Shown here piece by piece: positions 14,836 to 20,606 of a stretch of 20,606 bases of DNA. The notes beneath the pieces are model-generated. The model was given only the letters and a program-made list of their open reading frames with translations. It had not been told where the DNA came from and searched no databases. Every line of letters starts with the position of its first letter. Positions within the stretch are counted from its first letter, which is position 1. Made by a program: the position numbers and the translations under genes. Source of the DNA: DASQFY01 sp036397815. Lineage in GTDB: Bacteria > Chloroflexota > Limnocylindria > QHBO01. The stretch spans positions 1 to 20,606 of the forward strand of contig DASWIE010000029.1 in assembly GCA_036397815.1 (NCBI GenBank), in the 5' to 3' direction.

Positions 14836-14874
14836 CACGGGCGCTACAAACGGGCCTTCCCCGTTGGACCCGTG
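14836..14874. other. Nested hairpin next to array 1
   Basis: Outer arms CACGGG (14836-14841) and CCCGTG (14869-14874) enclose inner arms AACGGG (14849-14854) and CCCGTT (14860-14865) with a 5-nt loop. It could be a transcription terminator or part of the repeat element. No T-tract follows. Bases 14875-14924 show nothing further that I recognise. Confidence 0.35.
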
Positions 14875-14924
14875 AGAAGCAACGTTCCAGGGAGGCTGGC
14901 TGAACGTCCCGAGGGCGGCCGCGG

Positions 14925-14968
14925 TACCTTAGACGGACGATGAGCGAGGGACGATGAGCGAGCGATGA
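14925..14968 (+). promoter_or_regulatory. -10 box and two overlapping mini-ORFs leading into the ligase-like gene
   Basis: TACCTT (14925-14930) is a candidate -10 box. Nine bases later begins ATG AGC GAG GGA CGA TGA (14940-14957, MSEGR). Its stop overlaps a second mini-ORF ATG AGC GAG CGA TGA (14954-14968, MSER), whose stop overlaps the start of the main gene at 14965. Both junctions are ATGA. The pattern arises from a tandem copy of GGACGATGAGCGAG-like bases. It may be a translational coupling leader or a chance result of the duplication. Confidence 0.4.
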
Positions 14969-15723
14969 TGAACGAGGACCGATCCCACCTCCCCCAGCTG
15001 GCCAGCTACTCGAACGCCGTGGTTCACAGCGTCGAGTGGCTGTTCGAGCCGTGCTGGAAGGGCGACCGGCTGATGGCGCGGATCGATGGCGGGCGGGTGA
15101 CCCTCACCGACGGTTTCGGGAAGCCGGCGGACGAGGCCTTCGCCGAGGCGGCGGAGGTGCTCCAGCCGATGGTCGACGCCGACCAGGCACTGATCGATGG
15201 GATCTGGACGAACCAGCCGTTCATCGGCGAGGGGAGCGCCGCCCGCCACCTGGCCGATGCGATCGCGGAGGAGGGCCTGCAGGACGAGCTCCCGGACCCG
15301 ATCGCGAACGAGCCACGTCGCGCCTTCGTGGCGCTGGACCTGGTCGAGCTCGACGGGCAGCGGCTGCACGACGTGCCCTACCTGGAGCGTCGCCGCCTGC
15401 TGGCATCGGTCATCGAGGACAGCGTCCGGGTGCGCGTCAGTCCCGCCGTTGGACAGCCATATCCGCATTGGGTGCACGCCTGGCGCCTGAACGGCTTCGA
15501 CCACTACATGGCTAAGCACATCAACTCGCGCTACCGACCGGGCGAGATCGCGGAAGACTGGCTGCAGATCGGCACCGCACCGGGGCGTGGTCCGACCACG
15601 GTGGGCCGGCTCTTCGGGCAGCGGCCGGGCAAGGTGGTCCACATCGAGGACACCGGGCGCACGACGGACGACGGGCGCACGATCACCACCGGCAAGGTCG
15701 CCGGGAAGGCAAAGCGGCCCTAG
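14965..15723 (+). CDS. Degenerate ATP-dependent DNA ligase-like protein, probably not catalytic
   Basis: The protein has 252 residues. The layout follows the adenylation domain of LigD-type ATP-dependent ligases: VEWLFEPCWKGDRLMARIDGG (23-43), FVALDLVELDGQRLHDVP with ERRRLL (121-145), GFDHYMAKHINSRYRPG (177-193) and EDWLQIG (197-203). Compared with the family, the adenylated lysine of motif I (KxDGxR) is replaced by Cys30 and its Asp by Lys32, the Glu of the LDGE motif is missing (IDGI, 77-80), EGVVAK reads DHYMAK, and the motif V lysine of WLKIK is Gln201. There is no OB-fold domain; residues after 205 are a Gly/Thr/Arg-rich tail. It may be a DNA- or nucleotide-binding pseudoenzyme. ATG 14965 is preceded by two mini-ORFs. 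Confidence 0.65.
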   Translation: MMNEDRSHLPQLASYSNAVVHSVEWLFEPCWKGDRLMARIDGGRVTLTDGFGKPADEAFAEAAEVLQPMVDADQALIDGIWTNQPFIGEGSAARHLADAIAEEGLQDELPDPIANEPRRAFVALDLVELDGQRLHDVPYLERRRLLASVIEDSVRVRVSPAVGQPYPHWVHAWRLNGFDHYMAKHINSRYRPGEIAEDWLQIGTAPGRGPTTVGRLFGQRPGKVVHIEDTGRTTDDGRTITTGKVAGKAKRP

Positions 15724-15766
15724 CGCCCCGCCTCCGGCTGCATCGGTCCGCGTCGGACCCGCGTGC

Positions 15767-15772
15767 TACCCT
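15767..15772 (+). promoter_or_regulatory. Putative extended -10 box of the glycosyltransferase operon
   Basis: TGC precedes TACCCT, 13 nt before the GTG start at 15786 and 46 nt before an AGGAGG...CTG site at 15819. No obvious -35 box is seen. Confidence 0.35.
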
Positions 15773-15785
15773 GACCACCCGAGCC

Positions 15786-17132
15786 GTGACGATCCGGCAC
15801 GCTCCGAGGAGGTTCGCTCTGGCGTCCCACCCATCCGCACCGCCGTTGTCGGCGCTCGACGAGCAGGGGCTCGCCGAGGTCCGCCGGGTGGGCAGCGCCG
15901 ACCTGATGGTGGGGATCCCGAGCTACGGCAACGCCGAGACGATCGGGTACGTGGTTCGCGCCGCCACGGCCGGCATGGTGCAGTACTTCCCCGACCTCAA
16001 GCCGATCCTGGTCAACAGTGACGGCGGCTCGCCCGACGACACGCCGCGCGTGGCGGTCAGCACCGAGAGCCCGGACTACATCGAGAAGGTCATCCTCATC
16101 AGCCCGCGCCACAAGCTGCAGCGCATCAGCTTCACCTACCAGGGCATCAGCGGGAAGGGGAGCGCGGTGCGCGCCCTGTTCGAGGTCGCGCGCGAGCTGA
16201 AGCCGAAGGCGTTCGTGATGGTCGACTCGGACCTGCGCAGCATCGCGCCGGAGTGGATCGAGCTGCTGGCGGGTCCGATCCTCAAGGGAGGCTATGACTT
16301 CGTGGCGCCGATGTACGCGCGCTACAAGTACGACGGCACGATCACCAACAACATCGCCTACCCGCTCACGCGGGCGCTGTACGGGGCGCGCATCCGACAG
16401 CCGATCGGCGGCGAGTTCGGGGTCAGCGGCGACCTCGTGGAGCGCTACCTGGAGCTCGCGACGTTCGACGATCTCACCGCGCGCTTCGGGATCGACATCT
16501 GGATGACCCACTCGGCCATCAACGAGGGCTTCGCCGTCTGCCAGGCCCGGCTGGGCGCCAAGATCCACGACGCCAAGGATCCGGCCTCCGACCTCGGCCC
16601 GATGTTCCGGCAGGTGGTCGGCACCCTCTTCTCGCTGGCCGCCCACTATGAAGACCGATGGCTTCGCGTCCGCGGCTCGCACGCCATCCCCGAGTACGGC
16701 TTCGAGCGCGTGATCGCCCCCGAGCCGATCGAGGTCAACCACGCGAAGCTGATCGACAACTTCGAGACCGCGCGCCTCAGCCAGCGCGACGTGTGGCGCT
16801 CGATGCTGGCCGACGAGCAGCTCGAGCGCGTGATGTCGCTGGAGATCCCGCCGTCGCCGGCCGATTTCCACTTCCCCGCCGAGCTGTGGATCCGCTGCCT
16901 GTACGACACCATGGTCGCCTTCCACCGCCCCGGCGCGGACCACGACCAGGTGCTGGCCGCGCTGACCTCGCTCTACTTTGCCCGGACCGCGGCCTTCATC
17001 GCGCAGACGCTCGAGATGACAACCGACCAGGCCGAGCGGGTGATCGATGCGCAGGCTCGCGAGTTCGAGGAGCTGAAGCCGTACTTGGTCGGCCGCTGGC
17101 GCGAGATGCGCGCCGGATCTCGGACCGGCTGA
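15786..17132 (+). CDS. Glycosyltransferase related to GT78 mannosylglycerate/mannosylglucosylglycerate synthases
   Basis: The protein has 448 residues when started at GTG 15786. A GT-A fold is indicated: VGIPSYGNAETI (42-53), SGKGSAVRALFE (122-133), the metal-binding DSD at 147-149 within MVDSDLRSIAPEWI, QPIGGEFGVSGDL (205-217), GIDIWMT (235-241) and AKIHDAKDP with His261. The D-x-D/QPxGGE/GID/His order matches what I recall of mannosylglycerate synthase (GT78). It is followed by GpgS with a 1-nt TGATG overlap, so its acceptor is probably a glycerate derivative. Donor and product are inferred, not shown. A perfect AGGAGG at 15807-15812 lies inside this reading frame 6 nt before an in-frame CTG (15819), so the true start may be there. 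The C-terminal 150 residues are helical. Confidence 0.78.
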   Translation: MTIRHAPRRFALASHPSAPPLSALDEQGLAEVRRVGSADLMVGIPSYGNAETIGYVVRAATAGMVQYFPDLKPILVNSDGGSPDDTPRVAVSTESPDYIEKVILISPRHKLQRISFTYQGISGKGSAVRALFEVARELKPKAFVMVDSDLRSIAPEWIELLAGPILKGGYDFVAPMYARYKYDGTITNNIAYPLTRALYGARIRQPIGGEFGVSGDLVERYLELATFDDLTARFGIDIWMTHSAINEGFAVCQARLGAKIHDAKDPASDLGPMFRQVVGTLFSLAAHYEDRWLRVRGSHAIPEYGFERVIAPEPIEVNHAKLIDNFETARLSQRDVWRSMLADEQLERVMSLEIPPSPADFHFPAELWIRCLYDTMVAFHRPGADHDQVLAALTSLYFARTAAFIAQTLEMTTDQAERVIDAQAREFEELKPYLVGRWREMRAGSRTG

Positions 17133-19081
17133 TGCCGTCGCGCCGCCGCGAGCCGTACCGGATCCTGCTGCCGCTCGCCAACCCGCGGACCGCGCGCGAC
17201 CTGGTGCGCATCGGCTCGGGCGTGAGCAACGGCCGTCCCACCGAGATCACCGCCCTCGGCATCGTCGAGGTGCCGGAGGGAGTCTCCTTATCCGAGGGGG
17301 CGACGCACGCGCGGACGGCGCGGCGGCTGCTGCAGCGCGTGCTCGACTTCGGCGACGAGGAGGGGGTGGAGATCCGGACCATGGTGCGGATCGGGCGCCG
17401 CGCGGCCGACGGAGTGATCGAGGCCGTCGGCGAGGAGAGCACCGACCTGGTGATCTTCGGCTGGGGCGGGCCGCCGTCGGCCGCGGCCGCGGCGCGCGCG
17501 GAGGCGGAGCGCGGCGTGGCCGGCGCGCCGGTCTTCTCGCCCACAATCGACTCGGTGGTGCGCGAGTCGCCCTGCGACATCGCGGTGGTGAAGCAGCGCG
17601 GCGTCGACCAGGTACGATCGATCCTCGTCCCGGTGCGCGGCGGCCCGCACGCCGAGCTGGCGATGCGGCTGGCGCGCGACCTGGGGAAGCGCTTCCGGGC
17701 CCAGGTGGTGGTGCTGCACGTCGTGCCGAAGGGGATCGGCGATCGAGCCCTCAGGCGCGAGCAGGAGGCGCTGGACACTTTCGCGCGCGAGCACGGCGGC
17801 GGGCGCAAGATCAAGGGCCTGCTTCGCGAGTCGACATCGGTCAGGACCGCCATCCTGCAGGAGGCCGCGCTGCACGACCTGGTGGTGATGGGCGCATCCG
17901 CCCATCCGTCGAATGCGTCGCCAGATGGGCGCTTCCTGTTCGGGATGGTGGCGGACGCGGTGGCATCCAAGGCGAAGCCGACCGTGATCGTGGTCAAGAC
18001 CAAGCAGAAGCTGGGCCTGGCGACCTTCGACGAGCTGCGCGCCGCCGAGGGGACGCTGGCGGCGGCGGATGCCTACGTCGAGCAAGGGCGCTCGCTGCCC
18101 ACCGTGGTCGACCGCTGGTTCGCGGAGAACACGTTCCACGCCAGCGAGTTCCGCGACATCCGCAAGCTGGTCGAGCTGAAGGAGCGTCAGGGCCTGACGG
18201 TGAGCCTGGGTCTGCCGGCGCTCAACGAGGAGCGGACCATCGGTCTGGTCATCAAGCGCATCAAGGGAGCGCTGATGGACCGGGTGCCGCTGATCGACCA
18301 GATGGTGGTGATCGACTCGGACTCGACCGATCGGACCGCCGGGATCGCCGCCGACCTCGGCGTCGAAGTGGTCCGCCACAGCCAGGTGCTGCCGGAGCTC
18401 GGCACCTACGTCGGCAAGGGCGAGGCGCTCTGGAAGAGCCTGCACGTGCTCGACGGCGACATCGTGGCCTGGATCGACACCGATATCCGGAACATCCAGC
18501 CGCGCTTCGTGTACGGCCTTGTCGGGCCGCTGCTCCGCGAGTCGCGGCTGCAGTACGTGAAGGGGTTCTACCAGCGCCCCATCCGGGAGGGCGACAAGCT
18601 GCTGCCGGAGGGTGGCGGCCGGGTCACAGAGCTGATGGCGCGGCCGTTGATCAACCTCTTCTTCCCCGAGCTGTCGGGCATGATCCAGCCGCTCTCCGGG
18701 GAGTACGCGGGGCGTCGCTCGGCGCTCGAGTCGGTCCCCTTCTTCAGCGGGTACGCGGTCGAGATCGGCCTGCTGATCGACATCCTGGAGGCGGGCGGGC
18801 TGTCCGCCATCGGCCAGGTCGACCTGGAGCGCCGGATCCACCGCAACCAGCCGCTCGGCAACCTGTCGCAGATGTCGTACGTGATCCTGCAGGGCGCCAT
18901 CCGCAAGCTGGAGGAGCGCCACCGGATCGAGCTGCTGACAGAGGTCGGGCGCGGCATGAAGCTGATCAACCAGGAGCGCGAACGCTTCAACCTCGAGGTG
19001 CGCGAGATCGGTGACGAGCTGCGCCCGCCGATCCAGACCATCCCTGCCTACCTGGAACGCCGCCGCTCCCTCAAACGCTGA
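17132..19081 (+). CDS. gpgS: Double USP domain fused to glucosyl-3-phosphoglycerate synthase (GT81)
   Basis: The protein has 649 residues. Residues about 9-155 and 162-291 are two universal-stress-protein folds (YRILLPLANPRTARDLVRIG; then SILVPVRGGPHAELAMRLA, LHDLVVMGASAHPS, TVIVVKTKQK). Residues about 325-640 are a complete GpgS-type glucosyltransferase: VDRWFAENTFHASEF, LPALNEERTIG (361-371), IDSDSTD (394-400), GKGEALW (428-434), metal-binding DTD (449-451), VTELMARPLINLFFPEL, QPLSGEYAG (519-527) and GYAVEIGLLID. GpgS transfers glucose to 3-phosphoglycerate, the first step to glucosylglycerate. MtGpgS-like enzymes are usually about 300-330 residues, so the USP half is an added module that could sense nucleotides or stress. 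Its ATG overlaps the previous stop by one base (TGATG). No GpgP phosphatase lies in the window. Confidence 0.87.
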   Translation: MPSRRREPYRILLPLANPRTARDLVRIGSGVSNGRPTEITALGIVEVPEGVSLSEGATHARTARRLLQRVLDFGDEEGVEIRTMVRIGRRAADGVIEAVGEESTDLVIFGWGGPPSAAAAARAEAERGVAGAPVFSPTIDSVVRESPCDIAVVKQRGVDQVRSILVPVRGGPHAELAMRLARDLGKRFRAQVVVLHVVPKGIGDRALRREQEALDTFAREHGGGRKIKGLLRESTSVRTAILQEAALHDLVVMGASAHPSNASPDGRFLFGMVADAVASKAKPTVIVVKTKQKLGLATFDELRAAEGTLAAADAYVEQGRSLPTVVDRWFAENTFHASEFRDIRKLVELKERQGLTVSLGLPALNEERTIGLVIKRIKGALMDRVPLIDQMVVIDSDSTDRTAGIAADLGVEVVRHSQVLPELGTYVGKGEALWKSLHVLDGDIVAWIDTDIRNIQPRFVYGLVGPLLRESRLQYVKGFYQRPIREGDKLLPEGGGRVTELMARPLINLFFPELSGMIQPLSGEYAGRRSALESVPFFSGYAVEIGLLIDILEAGGLSAIGQVDLERRIHRNQPLGNLSQMSYVILQGAIRKLEERHRIELLTEVGRGMKLINQERERFNLEVREIGDELRPPIQTIPAYLERRRSLKR

Positions 19082-19092
19082 GTTCCGCTAAA

Positions 19093-19253
19093 TGCCACCG
19101 GCGGTGGCATTACGACCATCGGGCGCTTCGCCAGGGGCCCGAATCGCCTCGCCGATCATCGTTTGGCCACTGGTGGTGGCCGGCTGACCATCGAGCGCCG
19201 ATTTCCGGTGATGTGACGCCTTCCCGTCCGCCGGGATGCCACCACGTGTGGCA
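19093..19253. repeat. Array 2: three 17-bp palindromes at an exact 72-bp period
   Basis: Palindromes lie at 19093-19109 (TGCCACCGGCGGTGGCA, stem extendable to 9 bp), 19165-19181 (GGCCACTGGTGGTGGCC) and 19237-19253 (TGCCACCACGTGTGGCA). The starts are again exactly 72 bp apart. Spacers 1 and 2 begin with TTACGACCATCGG and GGCTGACCATCGA, matching array 1. The array fills the gap between the gpgS fusion (stop 11 nt before) and the glycerate kinase promoter. Confidence 0.85.
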
Positions 19254-19279
19254 CGCAGCCAGATCCCGAGCGCAGCACC

Positions 19280-19285
19280 TATCAT
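19280..19285 (+). promoter_or_regulatory. Putative leaderless -10 box of the glycerate kinase gene
   Basis: TATCAT is separated from ATG 19292 by only CGGTCC, so the transcript would start at or near the A of ATG. There is no Shine-Dalgarno. The third palindrome of array 2 ends 27 nt upstream of the box, where an activator could sit. Confidence 0.5.
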
Positions 19286-19291
19286 CGGTCC

Positions 19292-20479
19292 ATGGTTTCG
19301 CGCGCCCTGACGGTCGTCATTGCCCCGGACTCGTTCGGCGGAGCGCTGGATTCGGTAGGGGTGACCGATGCGATCGCAGCCGGTTGGAAGCGCGCCCGGC
19401 CGAACGACGAGGTGGTCCGCGCACCCATGGCCGATGGCGGTGAGGGCACCCTGGCCGCCCTGGGGGTGGCCCTGGGCGACGGAGCCCAGCGGCGCTCGAT
19501 CGCGACCGTCGACCCCCTGGGTCGCCCAATCCAGGCCGCTTGGCTGCTCCTCGACGAGGGGCACGGCGCGTTCGTCGAGATGGCGGCGGCCTCCGGGCTC
19601 GCCCGCCTGGCGGACGACGAGCGGACTCCGGAGTCGGCCCGAGGCGCCTCGACACGCGGCACCGGCGACCTGCTGCTCGCGGCGCTGGACGCTGGCGTGG
19701 CGAGGGTCACCCTGGGCCTCGGCGGCAGCGCCACGACCGACGGCGGATCGGGCCTGCTCGCCGCGCTCGGCGCCCGCCTGCTGGACTCCGAAGGCGCCGA
19801 GCTTCCGCCGGGCGGCGCCGCCCTGGCCCGCCTGGACCGGATCGACGTGGCCGGGCTCGACCCGCGGCTGGCCGCGGTGAACCTGGTCGTCGCCTCGGAC
19901 GTGACCAACCCGCTCACCGGCACGATGGGTGCGGCGGCCACCTATGGTCCGCAGAAGGGAGCGGATGCCGGCACCGTCGACGAGCTGGACGCGGCGCTGG
20001 CCCGATACGGAGAGGCGATCGAGGACGCCAGCGGCCGAGCGGTGGCGGATCTGCCCGGCGCCGGTGCGGCGGGCGGCACGACCGCGGCGCTGCTCGGCTT
20101 CACCGGCGCCGTGGTGCGTCCCGGCGTCGACGTCGTGGCCGAGCTGATCGGCCTGCCGGCCCTGCTCGAGGCCGCGGAGCTGGTGATCACCGGGGAAGGC
20201 CGTGCCGACGAGCAGACCCTGTCCGGCAAGGCCGCAATGGGCGTGGCCCGCCTGGCCCGGACGCGGAACGCGCCGGTCGTGCTGCTGTGCGGCGGGCTGG
20301 GCCCGGGCGCCTCCGCGCTGGATGCATCGGGCGTGTTCGCCGTCGTCCAGCCGGTGGCCGATCGACCGATGGAGCTGAGCGAGGCGATGGCCGACACCGA
20401 GCGACTGCTCGCCAACGCGGCCGAGCGGCTGGCGCGGACGGTGGGCGTGGGGTTGGCGCTGGCCGACCCGGACCGCTGA
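19292..20479 (+). CDS. Glycerate kinase (GarK/GlxK family)
   Basis: A 395-residue type I glycerate kinase, which phosphorylates D-glycerate with ATP; members of this family usually form 2-phosphoglycerate. Family motifs are clear: IAPDSFGGAL near the N-terminus (10-19; the family usually has APDSFKGSL, so Lys is replaced by Gly here), APMADGGEGT (48-57), the GLGGSATTDGGSGLLAALGA loop (about 142-161), VASDVTNPLTG with YGPQKGA (about 196-226), and VITGEGRADEQTLSGKA. It is downstream of two glycosyltransferases that use glycerate-type acceptors and may recycle glycerate freed from those solutes, though it also has a general role in glycerate metabolism. Its promoter looks leaderless and separate from the upstream operon. 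Confidence 0.93.
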   Translation: MVSRALTVVIAPDSFGGALDSVGVTDAIAAGWKRARPNDEVVRAPMADGGEGTLAALGVALGDGAQRRSIATVDPLGRPIQAAWLLLDEGHGAFVEMAAASGLARLADDERTPESARGASTRGTGDLLLAALDAGVARVTLGLGGSATTDGGSGLLAALGARLLDSEGAELPPGGAALARLDRIDVAGLDPRLAAVNLVVASDVTNPLTGTMGAAATYGPQKGADAGTVDELDAALARYGEAIEDASGRAVADLPGAGAAGGTTAALLGFTGAVVRPGVDVVAELIGLPALLEAAELVITGEGRADEQTLSGKAAMGVARLARTRNAPVVLLCGGLGPGASALDASGVFAVVQPVADRPMELSEAMADTERLLANAAERLARTVGVGLALADPDR

Positions 20480-20606
20480 CCACTCGCAGCAAGGCTCGCC
20501 CGCGGCGGCGCGGCCCGAGCCCGCAGAAGCTTGCCGCCGATCGACGCCGCCGACGGCAGCTGGTCGCGGTCGCGCTCGAGCGTCTTGGCGAGCGCTACGA
20601 CCACCC
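20476..20606 (+). CDS. Possible N-terminus of a further gene (endonuclease III-like?), partial
   Basis: After the glycerate kinase stop codon one plus-strand frame stays open to the window edge and ends RQLVAVALERLGERYDHP, which resembles the N-terminal helix of endonuclease III (Nth) proteins. The only start candidate near the beginning is a CTG overlapping the previous stop (CTGA); no ATG, GTG or TTG is in frame. The segment is too short to be sure. It may instead be non-coding, with the real start outside the window. Confidence 0.25.
   Translation, partial: MTTRSKARPRRRGPSPQKLAADRRRRRQLVAVALERLGERYDH

Noticed and set aside
17288..18922. Long minus-strand frame (544 codons) opposite the USP-GpgS gene
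   Set aside because: Antisense shadow rich in His/Arg/Leu/Asp; the plus strand has USP and GT81 motifs throughout.
19093..19253. Array explained simply as Rho-independent terminators
   Set aside because: The first hairpin could terminate transcription, but none is followed by a T-tract, and three copies at an exact 72-bp period with symmetric spacers are not expected for terminators.

Overview
High-GC bacterial chromosome segment with dense gene packing, many 1-10 nt gene overlaps, frequent GTG/TTG starts and several promoters whose -10 box sits 6-10 nt in front of a start codon (leaderless or near-leaderless mRNAs). The gene mix (PdxST, a DarA/YaaQ-type c-di-AMP receptor beside tmk, an R3H-type AAA ATPase, GpgS-type glucosyl-3-phosphoglycerate synthase) suggests a Gram-positive-like or Chloroflexota-type soil/aquatic lineage. 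That placement is an inference from family knowledge and was not tested by a search.

Region 1 (1-6126, minus strand): a probable operon read right to left: pdxS - pdxT - tandem-GNAT protein - R3H/AAA ATPase - tmk - small membrane protein - darA (truncated by the window edge). It starts at a good promoter (TTGGGA, 17 bp, TAGAAT). Between the membrane protein gene and darA lies a 283-bp non-coding stretch with a terminator-like hairpin and a 138-bp element closed by a 16-bp inverted repeat.

Region 2 (6160-10135, plus strand): a divergently transcribed HNH endonuclease, a CCA-adding/poly(A) polymerase-type tRNA nucleotidyltransferase, a DeoC-family protein that lacks the Schiff-base lysine, and a GalE-type epimerase.

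Region 3 (10137-13315, minus strand): a zinc-uptake operon znuA-znuC-znuB-zur. Its promoter is overlapped by two Fur/Zur-like 7-1-7 operators, so the last gene probably represses its own operon.

Region 4 (13371-20606, plus strand): a DEAD-box helicase, then a 4.4-kb module made of a degenerate ATP-dependent-DNA-ligase-like protein, a GT78-like glycosyltransferase, and a double-USP protein fused to a GT81 glucosyl-3-phosphoglycerate synthase. A glycerate kinase follows. The two glycosyltransferases point to glucosylglycerate- or mannosylglucosylglycerate-type compatible solutes, and the glycerate kinase could recycle glycerate.

The most unusual signal is a pair of short intergenic arrays, one on each side of this module. 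Each has three copies of a 17-bp palindrome (TGCCACY-NNN-RGTGGCA) starting exactly 72 bp apart, and the 55-bp spacers carry a second, symmetrically placed inverted repeat (GACCATCG...CGATGGTC). I know of no named element with this layout. No tRNA, rRNA, CRISPR, IS element or prophage gene was seen.
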